Assembly (NCBI RefSeq): GCF_018614915.1
Contig: NZ_JAGGNU010000063.1
Span: 1 to 41,177 of the forward strand
Direction of reading: 5' to 3'
DNA from: Variovorax paradoxus
Lineage (GTDB): Bacteria > Pseudomonadota > Gammaproteobacteria > Burkholderiales > Burkholderiaceae_C
DNA: 41,177 nucleotides
Under the pieces are notes generated by a model. It had not been told where the DNA came from and made no database searches. It worked only from the letters and a program-made list of their open reading frames with translations. Below, piece after piece: positions 7,994 to 15,976 of the stretch. The translations under genes and the position numbers were made by a program. Within the stretch, counting starts at the first letter, position 1. The number at the start of each line of letters is the position of its first letter.

Positions 7994-8749
7994 TCAGCCG
8001 TGCCCGAGCGGCCGGCTCGCGACTAGGACGGGCTGGTAGAACGCACCATCGATGCGCCTCACCGAGTCAAAGCCGGCATCGCGCATCAGGCACTCCAGCC
8101 GGACCATCGAGACGGCGTAGTACCTGGAGCGCATCACGTGGGTCTTCACGGTGCCCGTGGCGAGGTCTTCCTCGATGATGAAGAAGGCTAGGTCATACAG
8201 CCCGCCTTCAAAGTCCCACATCTGGTAGAGCACATAGCGCTTGCCGTCTTCAACGCGAGCCCCGTAGTGCTTCACGAGGTTGGTGCCGCGCGGCTCTTGC
8301 TCATAGTCCCTCACGCTGATAAGACAGCCACCGCCTGGGCGAAGGCAGGCGTACATCTGCCGGAACGCGAGAACGATGTCCTCGTCGGTGAGCAAGTGAG
8401 GAACAGAGTTGTCGCACGAGATGACGACATCAAAATTGGAGCCCTGCGTTGCGTGAACCTGCCGCATGTCGCCGACCGAAAACGCGATGTCCAACCCTCT
8501 GGCAAGCGCCTCACGACTGGCTCGTTCGACGGCTTTCGTAGAAAGGTCAGAGCCGACTACGTCGTAACCGCGCTCGGCAAGCCCAATTGCCTGAGTACCT
8601 ATGCCGCAAGACACATCGAGAACCTTTCGATGGCCCGGCCACTCAGCCTCAATGACCGCCGACAGCTTCTCGCCTTGTCGTTGTACGCTGCTGGCCCAGT
8701 CTGGGTAGACCAGGTGGTAAAGATGCGCGAGGTCGTCGTAGAAGTTCAT
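7994..8749 (-). CDS. SAM-dependent class I methyltransferase
   Basis: A 251-residue protein with a complete class I fold. Motif I is VLDVSCGIGTQAIGLAERGY (about 43-62), the acidic residue at the end of strand 2 is in VVGSDLS, and motif III/IV lies around FDVVISCDNSVPHLLTDED. It is close in pattern to small-molecule methyltransferases of the glycine N-methyltransferase/ubiE-like group, but no substrate is evident. The N-terminus starts MNFYDDLAHLYHLVYPDW, typical of Methyltransf_25 proteins. Confidence 0.85.
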   Translation of the reverse strand: MNFYDDLAHLYHLVYPDWASSVQRQGEKLSAVIEAEWPGHRKVLDVSCGIGTQAIGLAERGYDVVGSDLSTKAVERASREALARGLDIAFSVGDMRQVHATQGSNFDVVISCDNSVPHLLTDEDIVLAFRQMYACLRPGGGCLISVRDYEQEPRGTNLVKHYGARVEDGKRYVLYQMWDFEGGLYDLAFFIIEEDLATGTVKTHVMRSRYYAVSMVRLECLMRDAGFDSVRRIDGAFYQPVLVASRPLGHG

Positions 8750-8809
8750 CTTGTTCTGATGAGATTGGACCCTACGGTCGAGCGGCCGCTTCTGGCCGGC
8801 TGCCGGCGG

Positions 8810-9157
8810 TCAATCTCGGAGGACGAAGTTCACCGGAAATTCTGTCCACATAGCGCTTGGCACGCCACCCAAGGTCCCGGGCTCGTAGCGCTGGCACTTT
8901 GCTGCCTCCATCGCCGCTCGGTCCAAGACCGGGAATCCGCTTGTGCGACCGATTTCAACACTAGAGACCGTCCCTGACGGCTCGACCATCACACGCGCAA
9001 CTACCTTTCCCTGCATGCCATTGCGCTTTGCTTCCGCAGGATAGCGAGGCACGCAGCTCGATGCTGCGGTGACGCGAGGCTTGGTCACAGGTCTCTCCGA
9101 CGCACATCCGATATGGGCCACGGCCACAATGACCAGAAGAAATGGAAGCGGTTTCAT
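8810..9157 (-). CDS. TonB C-terminal domain lipoprotein
   Basis: The start at 9157 (MKPLPFLLVIVAVAHIGC) gives a lipoprotein signal with Cys18. The remainder is a single TonB-C domain: PRYPAEAKRNGMQGKVVARV, then SGTVSSVEIGRTSGFPVLDR and a final strand ending FPVNFVLRD. It lacks the transmembrane anchor and Pro-rich linker of a true TonB, so it is unlikely to energise a receptor alone. It stands beside a second, frameshifted two-domain relative at 9222-9900, suggesting a duplicated pair. Confidence 0.75.
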   Translation of the reverse strand: MKPLPFLLVIVAVAHIGCASERPVTKPRVTAASSCVPRYPAEAKRNGMQGKVVARVMVEPSGTVSSVEIGRTSGFPVLDRAAMEAAKCQRYEPGTLGGVPSAMWTEFPVNFVLRD

Positions 9158-9221
9158 GAACTCAATGGTGAATTGCAAATGGGACGCCGGCTCGCACGTG
9201 GGCTTCTGGACCGCTCCTGCC

Positions 9222-9900
9222 TCACAACTTTGGACGCATGGTGACAAATATCCGTGGCGGTGCTCTGCCACTCACGTCGAGCGGGAAAGTCTCGGTCTTG
9301 AGCAACGCCCGCCGGGCAGCAGCGTCCCAGTCGGGATAGCCACTGGACTTGGTCAGGTCCACTGTTCTAATGGCGCCATCGGTTCCGAGTCGGACGTCGA
9401 ACTCAGCCCCGGGATTGCCCGGAAGCTGGGCTGCGTCTGGGAAGACCACATGCCGGCGAACCGTGGCGGCAATCTTCTCACCGTACGTGGGTCTATCGTC
9501 CCTTCCCAACACAGGCCTCGGTACATTGATTGCGGTTGCGAACAACCGAGTGGGATATGGAGACGATTGCTTGGTACGGTACATGGCCGTTGCTGTCCGT
9601 CGGAAAGCGATAGGCGTTCCGCAGCGCGAGCGAGGCGGCCATGTCCCACTCCGCGTTCCCACTCGAGTTGAACATGGTCTTGTCGGTGATGATTCCGTGC
9701 GGCGCGAGCCAAACGATGAATTCGGCCGGCAGTTGCGGCTGCGGCTTTGAGGCGGGATAGTCGATGTAGGGCTGAAGCGCTGCGGAGACTTTTATGCCCC
9801 AAGTCGAAGCCTCAGGCGGTGGTGGCTTCGGAGCTGCGCAGCCTGTGAGGACCGCAATTGCGACTGCTAGGAAGAACGCGCTACGAAACTTACTAAGCAT
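9222..9900 (-). pseudogene. Lipoprotein with two TonB-C-like domains, interrupted by a frameshift
   Basis: From ATG 9900 a lipoprotein signal ending VLTGC leads into a first domain (ASTWGIKVSAALQPYIDYP … PYQAIVSISHSV). The frame then drifts and stops at 9493. A second frame, entered near 9555, continues with RPVLGRDDRPTYGEKI and a domain of the same pattern (GAEFDVRLGTDGAIRTVDLT … RIFVTMRPK) to a stop at 9222. The two halves are internally similar, as expected of one two-domain protein. Either a single-base indel has broken it or the base call is wrong. Confidence 0.6.
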
Positions 9901-10298
9901 GTAATTTTTTTCAAGCAATGCATTGGCTCCAGGCGAAGTTGCCACGCCGAACCCCGTCCGCTTGGCCAGAAGAAAGCTTCGGGTGCCCCGTGCTACCCGA
10001 TTGTGGTCGCTTCATCGGTCAGTGCGCACGTGCTCACAAGGTCATCGTTGTGAGACGGCGACGGGCGTCCGCTTGTGGGCCGACTGCCGTCAGTCGCGAT
10101 CTTCGGATGTCAGGCGGGAGTGCGCCCGTTGCTGTCCTTCGGCCCGCGACAACGGGTGACGGCAGAAGACTGGAACCTGTCGTTCGTCACGGTCGTGTGA
10201 ACTGGCGAACTCGACCCTGAAACGCCGGTCGAGATTTTTGAGAGCAGTCAATCAAACTTGCTCGTCGAGGACCGATAGGACGGCTGCGCCAGCAGTCG
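9901..10298. other. Non-coding spacer carrying one copy of a 57-bp repeat
   Basis: About 400 bases without a supported gene between the TonB-C-like gene and the cupin gene. It contains the 57-bp repeat at 10078-10134 and several short GC-rich palindromes of the GTCCGCTT…GGCC type that recur in other spacers of this region. Confidence 0.5.
10078..10134 (+). repeat. 57-bp spacer repeat, copy 1
   Basis: Direct comparison shows one mismatch in 57 bases with 13294-13350, in the same orientation. It starts GGCCGACTGCCGTCAGTCGC and ends GTTGCTG. Both copies are in gene-free spacers of the small-gene run. No coding function; origin unknown. Confidence 0.85.
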
Positions 10299-10760
10299 TC
10301 AGTGCTGTGGCGCTCCTGGTGGCGCCGCCGGCACCAGCCCGAAGCTCTGCATAGTGGCCATTAACTTGGCCCGGTCGGGCGGTCCACCGGCATTGATTAT
10401 CGATCCCACTTCGCGGAAGTACTGCGATCCGATGTCCGGTGTGTTGATCACGAGCGCCCGCGCCACGACGTCGTGCGGGTTACTGAAGCTGTGGACCACG
10501 CCGCGCGGCGTTGTCATGGTGTCGCCGGGTCGCAGTTCGCGCGTTTCGCTGCCCACGGTGTAGCGCAGTGTTCCTTCGATCACATACACCAGTTCTTCAT
10601 TCGCGGAATGGCTGTGCGGCGGCGGCACATTGGACCCCGGCGGCACGCGCATCTCGAAGCAACCCATCTGGCAGCCATTGCCTGCCTCTTGCAAGTACCG
10701 GATTTCCAGTTGCCCGACGCGGATGACCTCCTGTGCGGCTGGCGAATGGACTTCGTTCAT
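10299..10760 (-). CDS. Cupin-domain protein
   Basis: A 153-residue single-domain cupin. Motif 1 is seen in PPPHSHSANEELVYVIEGTL (metal-binding His pair and Glu), and motif 2 in PGDTMTTPRGVVHSFSNP with the third His. The ATG at 10760 follows AAAGGAG and is chosen over the much longer open frame upstream, which is only the reverse of the cyclase gene. Such proteins bind a metal and act as small-molecule dioxygenases, isomerases or sensors; nothing nearby specifies which. Confidence 0.85.
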   Translation of the reverse strand: MNEVHSPAAQEVIRVGQLEIRYLQEAGNGCQMGCFEMRVPPGSNVPPPHSHSANEELVYVIEGTLRYTVGSETRELRPGDTMTTPRGVVHSFSNPHDVVARALVINTPDIGSQYFREVGSIINAGGPPDRAKLMATMQSFGLVPAAPPGAPQH

Positions 10761-10789
10761 GGCAGACTCCTTTCGTAAATAAATTTCGC

Positions 10790-10835
10790 GTTGACAGACT
10801 ACTTTGGCGTGCCACGCTCGACCGTCAGGTCTTGG
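10790..10835 (+). repeat. 46-bp spacer repeat, copy 1
   Basis: Two mismatches in 46 bases with 12991-13036, same orientation, beginning GTTGACAGACTACTTTGG. Copy 1 lies upstream of the cupin gene, and copy 2 ends exactly where MITE copy B begins. The pair therefore brackets the adenylate cyclase gene as direct repeats. Confidence 0.85.
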
Positions 10836-10939
10836 CTTGAGCCCAGCCGTTCGGCCGTCGGCCCGAACCAACCCATTCGGGCACTGGAGGACTGACGCGC
10901 GCTCCAAAGAGCGTTGACTGGACAACCGCCATACCGGAC

Positions 10940-12712
10940 TCATTGCGCCAGCCCGGCCTTGCGCAGACCCTCCACGAACTGTTCGAGGGGCGCGGGGTTT
11001 CTGTACGGCAGGACTCGCAGCGTGTGTTCGATCGTGTACTGGGGGTTTATGGCCATCAGTTCTCGCCAGACTCGACGGGCCTCGTCTTGACGGTCGGTAT
11101 GACCGTACAGTGAGGCCAGGTAGGCGCGCGTGACGTCCGACGCGGGCATATGAATCAGGCGCCGCTTGAACGTCGCTTCGGCCTCGTTGTAGCGCCCGAG
11201 GGCGAACAGGGCCCGCCCCAGAGCATGCATCCACAGGTTGAATTCCGGGTCGAGCCGAAGCGCCCGTTCCAATGACTCGAGCGCTTGTTCGTGCCGTCCG
11301 GTGAAATGCAGCAAGTTGCCCAGGGTCCCATGGGACTGGGAAGAGTTCGGGTCGAGCTCGATCGCCCGCCGCGCCGCGCTCTCGGCTTCGTCCAGGCTTT
11401 GCAGCCACATCAGGGCGACGGCAAGCGCGTGGTGCGAAACCGCTTCGAACGCGTCGACCTCGCACGCCTTGCGCGCCAGCGCCAAGCCCCGTTTCAGATC
11501 GCTCGCCGTGCGACCATTCCATGCATTGACATACTCGACGCCGCAGCAGATCGCCAAGGACGCATAGGCCTGCGCCAGCCCCGGGTCGATCGCCAGCGCG
11601 CGCTCCAGCATGGCACGGCCCTCGACGAGCGCTGCGGCATTGAAATCCCGGATGCAGCGTTTCGCGCGAATGAGGCAGTCATAGGCCTCGACATTGACCT
11701 TGCCGCGATCCTGCCAGTGCGCCCTTTCGCTGCCGGTGAGGGTCACTTCGAGCGTATGAACGATCTTCCGCGTCACTTCGTCCTGGACCAGGAAGATGTC
11801 CTCGAGGTCCCGGTCATAACGCTCGGCCCAGACGTGGCCACCGGATTCGGCATCGATAAGTTGCACATTGATGCGCACCCTCATGCCAGCCTTTCGCACG
11901 CTGCCTTCGAGCACATGTCGCACGCCCAGCTTCCTTCCGACGTCCTTGATGTCGACGCTTTGCTTCTTGAAGGTGAAGGACGAGTGGCGAGCGATCACGA
12001 ACAGGCCGGATATCTTGGAGATGTCGGTGATGATGTCTTCCGTGATGCCATCGGCGAAGTACTCTTGGTCGGGGTCTCCGCTCATGTTGGTGAACGGCAG
12101 CACGGCGAGCGAGGGCTTGTCAGGCAGACGCAGCACCGGCGCAGACGATGGTGACGCCGCCGCGGCGACATTCACCGATGGCCTCGCGGGCGCCACCTTG
12201 AAGGCCCGCACTGGATGGCCGATGTTCTTCACCTGCTGTTCGCCCTGATCGACAAACTCCGCGCTGACCTTGCTCCTCACGGCCCCGTGCACTGCGTCCG
12301 AAACGGTGATGCCGCCCGGTTCGGCCAGCGCCTGCAGCCGCGCTGCAATGTTCACCCCGTCGCCGTACACCGTGCCGTCCGCCTTCTCGATCACGTCGCC
12401 CATGTGAACGCCGATCCGAAAGCGCATTTGCCGATCCGGGGGCGCGGCGTCGCAGGACACGCTTAACTTATGCTGAACAGCAACGGCGGCGGTGACCGCT
12501 CCGGCCGCGGTGTCGAACACGGCGAGCACCGAGTCGCCAGCCATGTCGATCACACGGCCATGGTTCGACTCGATCTGAGCACGAAATACTGTGCGCGCCG
12601 CATCGAGCGCGGCCACGGTCGCGCGGTCGTCGATCGCCATCAGGCGCGAATAGCCCGCCGCATCCGCGGCGAGGATCGCTGCCAGGCGCTGCTTGAAACC
12701 AGACCCGTTCAC
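10940..12712 (-). CDS. Class III adenylate/guanylate cyclase with TolB-like and TPR regions
   Basis: A 590-residue protein. Residues 7-180 are the cyclase homology domain with both metal-binding aspartates visible (LAADAAGYS and MAGDSVLAVF) and the conserved YGDGVNIAARLQ. Residues of about 205-330 form the TolB/FlgO-like segment (KPSLAVLPFTNMSGD … HVLEGSVRKAG … AERYDRDLEDIF). The C-terminal 250 residues are TPR repeats (for example AIELDPNSSQSHGTLGNLLH). No transmembrane helix or signal peptide is present. This architecture is frequent in rhizobia and Burkholderiales; it probably makes cAMP, with the TPR part as a partner platform. Confidence 0.9.
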   Translation of the reverse strand: MNGSGFKQRLAAILAADAAGYSRLMAIDDRATVAALDAARTVFRAQIESNHGRVIDMAGDSVLAVFDTAAGAVTAAVAVQHKLSVSCDAAPPDRQMRFRIGVHMGDVIEKADGTVYGDGVNIAARLQALAEPGGITVSDAVHGAVRSKVSAEFVDQGEQQVKNIGHPVRAFKVAPARPSVNVAAAASPSSAPVLRLPDKPSLAVLPFTNMSGDPDQEYFADGITEDIITDISKISGLFVIARHSSFTFKKQSVDIKDVGRKLGVRHVLEGSVRKAGMRVRINVQLIDAESGGHVWAERYDRDLEDIFLVQDEVTRKIVHTLEVTLTGSERAHWQDRGKVNVEAYDCLIRAKRCIRDFNAAALVEGRAMLERALAIDPGLAQAYASLAICCGVEYVNAWNGRTASDLKRGLALARKACEVDAFEAVSHHALAVALMWLQSLDEAESAARRAIELDPNSSQSHGTLGNLLHFTGRHEQALESLERALRLDPEFNLWMHALGRALFALGRYNEAEATFKRRLIHMPASDVTRAYLASLYGHTDRQDEARRVWRELMAINPQYTIEHTLRVLPYRNPAPLEQFVEGLRKAGLAQ

Positions 12713-12819
12713 ACCCGTGGACCCCTATGCAAGTTGCCGATGAATGTTACGCTCCGCGTGGCCAATCGCATGCGAACGTGTCGGATTGCGCGGCAGCCTC
12801 ATCTTGCCGTTGGGGCTGG

Positions 12820-12954
12820 GAAATATTTGCTCAAATCCGCAATTGCCTAGCCGCGATCGAGCAGGAGTGGACTGCACATCTGGGCGGGCAGCGATTCAAG
12901 GCCTTGCGCGATTCGCTGTACGACCTGTCGCTGTGGCTCGGAAAGCTCACTTGA
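12820..12954 (+). pseudogene. MarR-family regulator, C-terminal remnant
   Basis: The plus strand encodes EIFAQIRNCLAAIEQEW, then HLGGQRFKALRDSL and LSLWLGKLT before a stop. That is the dimerisation-helix end of MarR proteins (…AAIExEWxxxLGxxRFxAL…). The DNA-binding part is absent and the sequence upstream is unrelated. It is a relic on the opposite strand to its neighbours. Confidence 0.55.
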
Positions 12955-12990
12955 GGATGTGCGCGTTCCGAATCCAGACGATTCGTTCGG

Positions 12991-13036
12991 GTTGACAGAC
13001 TACTTTGGAGTGCCACGCTCGACCGTCCGGTCTTGG
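12991..13036 (+). repeat. 46-bp spacer repeat, copy 2
   Basis: Partner of 10790-10835 with two mismatches. Its last bases run directly into the first bases of MITE copy B at 13036, as if the element had inserted at or cut the end of the repeat. Confidence 0.85.
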
Positions 13037-13204
13037 GCCGATTGTGTTGAAAAACTCGACTCGCTCATGACGCGGCGCAGCACCGGTCGAAACCGACCTC
13101 GTAGAACGCATCAGGAGCCGCGATCGTGAGGCGGGCAAGGGGTCGAGTACCCCCCGAAAGATGCACTCAGACCGCCAGGGCGAGTTTTTCAACAGAATAG
13201 GGCC
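13036..13204. repeat. MITE-like element, copy B (inverted relative to copy A)
   Basis: This copy is the reverse complement of 3284-3449 with no mismatch over 166 bases. It differs by one extra G at the right terminus. The terminal repeats GGCCGATTGTGTTGAAAAAC and its inverse are intact. Perfect identity between copies about 9.6 kb apart indicates recent movement or gene conversion. Confidence 0.75.
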
Positions 13205-13586
13205 GGCCGCCGACGTCTGGTGCTCCGACACTCAAGGGCCGCTTTCGCACTGCACCGCTGTCGTTCGTTCGGCCCGGCCGAGAGGCAGCTCATGGCCGAC
13301 TGCCGTCAGTCGCGATCTTCGGATGTCAGGCGGGAGTGCGCCCATTGCTGCCCGCCGGCTTTCAACGAAGCGGACTTTCGCGGAATTCGGCGTGGGCCAT
13401 GAACGGACGGACGACGCGGCAGATCGACCGGCAAGTCAAGACTGTCTGCCGTCCTTCGAATTTGGCCGCTGAATGACGGCGGTTGCCGAAAGCCGACCTT
13501 GGCCCTTTTCCTGACGAACGGCCGGTCCAATCTGGAACTTGACCTCGCCGACGTCGTTGAGGAAGTTCGAGTGCGACGCTCGCGCC
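13205..13586. other. Non-coding spacer with repeat and palindromes
   Basis: About 380 bases without a supported gene. It includes copy 2 of the 57-bp repeat (13294-13350) and degenerate GC-rich palindromic sequence near 13470-13540. Open frames here are short and lack any recognisable domain. Confidence 0.5.
13294..13350 (+). repeat. 57-bp spacer repeat, copy 2
   Basis: Partner of 10078-10134 with one mismatch (A for G near the 3' end). It lies about 90 bases after MITE copy B. Confidence 0.85.
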
Positions 13587-14021
13587 TTAGCCGAGCTGCT
13601 CGGCGAGCGCGACAATGATGCCCTCAGGCCCGCGGATGTAGGCTAGCCGGTACGTGTCCTCGTACTGCATTTCGCCAATGACCTCGGCCCCGTGGGCGCG
13701 CAAGCGTGCGACGACTTCCTCGATGTCATCGACGGCGAACATGATGCGACGGATGCCCAGTGTGTTCACCGGCGCGTCCAGGGGCCCAAACCTGATCGCG
13801 TTGGGCGTGTGGAACTTGTCCAGCTCAATGCCTTGCCCATCGGGAGTCCGCATCATCGCGAGGGTGGCTCGGACATCCTTGAGCCCGATCAGGCTCCCGA
13901 CCAAAGGCCCCTCGACTGTCGTCTCGCCCTCGAGCTTGAGGCCCAGTTCGATGAAGAACGCCTTGGCGGCTTCGAGATCGTCGACCACGATGAGGACGTT
14001 GTCCATCCGTTTAAGCGTCAT
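13587..14021 (-). CDS. VOC (glyoxalase/bleomycin-resistance-like) family protein
   Basis: A 144-residue protein with two beta-alpha-beta-beta-beta units, the first beginning MDNVLIVVDDLEAAKAFF and the second IRRIMFAVDDIEEVVARLRA, ending YIRGPEGIIVALAEQLG. Metal-ligand candidates are the Glu in GIELDKF and the Glu in GPEGIIVAL. The ATG at 14021 is taken as the start, while ATG 14006 is possible. VOC proteins range from glyoxalase I to antibiotic-binding proteins and dioxygenases; the role here is open. A dead integrase gene lies upstream. Confidence 0.85.
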   Translation of the reverse strand: MTLKRMDNVLIVVDDLEAAKAFFIELGLKLEGETTVEGPLVGSLIGLKDVRATLAMMRTPDGQGIELDKFHTPNAIRFGPLDAPVNTLGIRRIMFAVDDIEEVVARLRAHGAEVIGEMQYEDTYRLAYIRGPEGIIVALAEQLG

Positions 14022-14148
14022 ATCCTTCCGTCCCCTCGATTTACTGCTGATGCCACGTACTTGCCGCATGTGGCGAATAACGTAGAAGTGACCGGCGGAC
14101 CATAGGCACGCGACAGCGTGCCGCGAGTACGTCCGGGTCGTCCGCCAT

Positions 14149-14495
14149 GTAGTCTGCGGGATCAAGTCCAAGTTCCTTGACCCAGCCGTCAAGGATTCGA
14201 GCGTACTGCCGCGTCCCCAGATGTGGTGAGCGGTGGATACGGCTTGGAAACAGGAAATCCTCAGATCGCAACCCCGCTTGCTCGATCCAATTCTGCACGG
14301 CTTCCCGCGTTACCTGCGTGATCTCGAACTGCACAGGGCGCTCGGTCTTGTGTTGCATCACAACGGCCGACCTGCCACCTGATCGCCGTGAAAGATGTCG
14401 CGAACCTTGAGGCCGACGAGGTCGCACCCGCGCAGCTTGCTGTCGATGCCCAGATTGAAGAGAGCAAGTTCGCGCACCCGATTTTCCATCTGTAG
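14149..14495 (-). pseudogene. Tyrosine recombinase/integrase, frameshifted and truncated
   Basis: Two frames together give a known phage-type integrase pattern. They read MENRVRELALFNLGIDSKLR with DLVGLKVRDIFHGDQVAGR, then after a single-base loss near 14375 AVVMQHKTERPVQFEIT, EDFLFPSRIHRSPHL and WVKELGLDPADY. Homology ends there, so the catalytic HxxR box and the Tyr nucleophile are missing, as is the start. It cannot be active. It marks a former integration module, but no tRNA or attachment repeat was seen next to it. Confidence 0.8.
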
Positions 14496-14917
14496 GCGCG
14501 CTCATGGCTCCCGATGAACAGCGTTGATGTTGGATCCCATGATGGGCTCCCATCAAGTTGCGGCCATCAAAGATGCGCCTTTCCGCCTTTCAGAGACCAA
14601 CGCACTTGGCGTGGGTGACGGCGGCAGATGGAGCAAGGGTGAACCGCTCTGGAAGGGGCTCGTGCTTGGTCTCAGGCTGCCCGGAACAAGGTCACCACCT
14701 TATGCTCTCACCAGCGCAAAGTGAGGGCTTGCAGCCAAATTAGGTGCGATACGTGGGACTTCTGCCTCGCACTGTTCGGCTTGGTCGAGATCACCTGGGG
14801 ACAGACAGCCCCACGTGACCCTACGAGGCTTGCGATCGTTTCGTCGTGGGGGACGCCGTCACACGGCGCACTCGAGAAACCGAGCGGAAGGTATGGATGG
14901 CGGCTTGAGATCCGGCG
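14496..14917. other. No supported gene between the integrase relic and LysR
   Basis: About 420 bases. Open frames on both strands are short and show no domain. The stretch lies downstream of the LysR gene and may contain its terminator, but I see no clear hairpin followed by a T run. Confidence 0.45.
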
Positions 14918-15835
14918 TCATCGCACGGTCCTTCGTCTCCAAGGTGGCGGCGCAAGAGATTGGCGCAGCATCCCCAGAAAGGCCGTTGCCCGCGCACTTC
15001 GCCCGAAACGGGTGCCCAGCATGGCGACGACGTCGGCGGCAGGAACCTCCCAACTCGCAAGCACCCGCTTGAGCCGACCGGCTGCCAGATCGGCAGCGAC
15101 GTCCCACTCCGACCGGATCGCGACACCCCGCCCTGCCACCGCCCACTCGCGCACCACCGCGCCGTCATTGCTGCACATGGTGGGACGGATCCGGACAGTC
15201 TCCGGTTCGCGCGAAGCGTGCACGAAGCGCCACAGCGTGACGTCCTCGTCGTTCTCTCTCACCACCAGGCATCGATGCCGCAGCAAGTCTGAAGGCGACT
15301 GAATCGGCGAAGCACTGGCGAGATAGTCCGGGCTGGCGCAGAGGATGCGTCGGTTCGGTGCCAGCGTCGTGACGATCTGGTTTTGGGCACCAGGCGGTCC
15401 GATGTGGACGATGACGTCGCTGCTCTCGACCAGGTGCGCGCCGGGATGGTCGGCAAGGTCCAGAGTGACCGTCACGCCAGGATGCGCTTTTGCAAACGCA
15501 TCGACCACGGGCGCGACATGCAGTCGGCCGAAGCCATGCGGGGCAGCTATGCGTAGATGCCCGCTGACGGCCTTCTTGCGATTGGCCAATGCCTCGGACA
15601 GCGCCTCCATCGCATCGGCCACGATCGTCCCGTGCGATGCGACCAGATCGCCTTCATCGGTGAGGACCATCCTGCGGCCGGAACGGTCGATCAGCCGGAT
15701 GCCAATCCGTGCTTCCAGCGCTTGCAGGCGCTGGGTGACGGCCGGCGGCGTGACATCCATCTTCCGGGCAGCTTCAGCGAGCGACGCGGACTGGGCCAGC
15801 ATGTTGAAGAAGCGCAGATCCTCAGAGCTGATCAT
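14918..15835 (-). CDS. LysR-family transcriptional regulator
   Basis: A 305-residue LTTR. The N-terminal winged helix-turn-helix is clear (SLAEAARKMDVTPPAVTQRL, about 17-36), followed by the linker helix and a co-inducer-binding domain with the typical GHLRIAAPHGFG opening. It is divergently transcribed from the DSD1-RidA-GNAT-FAD operon with 141 bases between starts, the standard position for the regulator of that operon. There is no good Shine-Dalgarno before ATG 15835. The inducer is presumably a D-amino acid or the operon's substrate (inference). Confidence 0.88.
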   Translation of the reverse strand: MISSEDLRFFNMLAQSASLAEAARKMDVTPPAVTQRLQALEARIGIRLIDRSGRRMVLTDEGDLVASHGTIVADAMEALSEALANRKKAVSGHLRIAAPHGFGRLHVAPVVDAFAKAHPGVTVTLDLADHPGAHLVESSDVIVHIGPPGAQNQIVTTLAPNRRILCASPDYLASASPIQSPSDLLRHRCLVVRENDEDVTLWRFVHASREPETVRIRPTMCSNDGAVVREWAVAGRGVAIRSEWDVAADLAAGRLKRVLASWEVPAADVVAMLGTRFGRSARATAFLGMLRQSLAPPPWRRRTVR

Positions 15836-15976
15836 TTAGGGGGACCTTAACTCGCTATGCAGGTTCGATAAATTGTAGGTTGAATCGATCAGGCGCAACA
15901 TCCGGTCATCTCACTTGGTCGGTGCCGGCCCGCATCCAGCAGGCCGCATCGGACAAGCACAACTCGGAGCACGACA
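15836..15976. promoter_or_regulatory. Divergent promoter/operator region, LysR versus DSD1 operon
   Basis: The 141-base space must hold both promoters and the LysR binding sites. The element GACCTTAAC at 15843-15851, next to the lysR start, recurs at 35753-35761 in the other divergent regulatory region of this window. An AT-richer tract (GATAAATTGTAGGTTGAATC) sits mid-way, where LTTR sites usually lie. Confidence 0.45.

Noticed and set aside
10761..11522. Long N-terminal extension of the cupin frame
   Set aside because: It overlaps the cyclase gene in reverse and lacks any domain. The cupin has its own RBS and ATG at 10760.
13306..13530. 74-codon minus-strand ORF between the 57-bp repeat and the VOC gene
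   Set aside because: It crosses the repeat, is rich in Arg/Pro/Ser as non-coding high-GC frames are, and shows no domain or RBS.
6362..14495. True integron cassette array
   Set aside because: No integron integrase and no convincing pair of attC core sites was found in the spacers. Only degenerate palindromes recur, so it is reported as cassette-like only.
14149..14495. Active genomic-island integrase with a tRNA attachment site
   Set aside because: The catalytic C-terminus is missing, there is a frameshift, and no tRNA or direct att repeat was recognised nearby.
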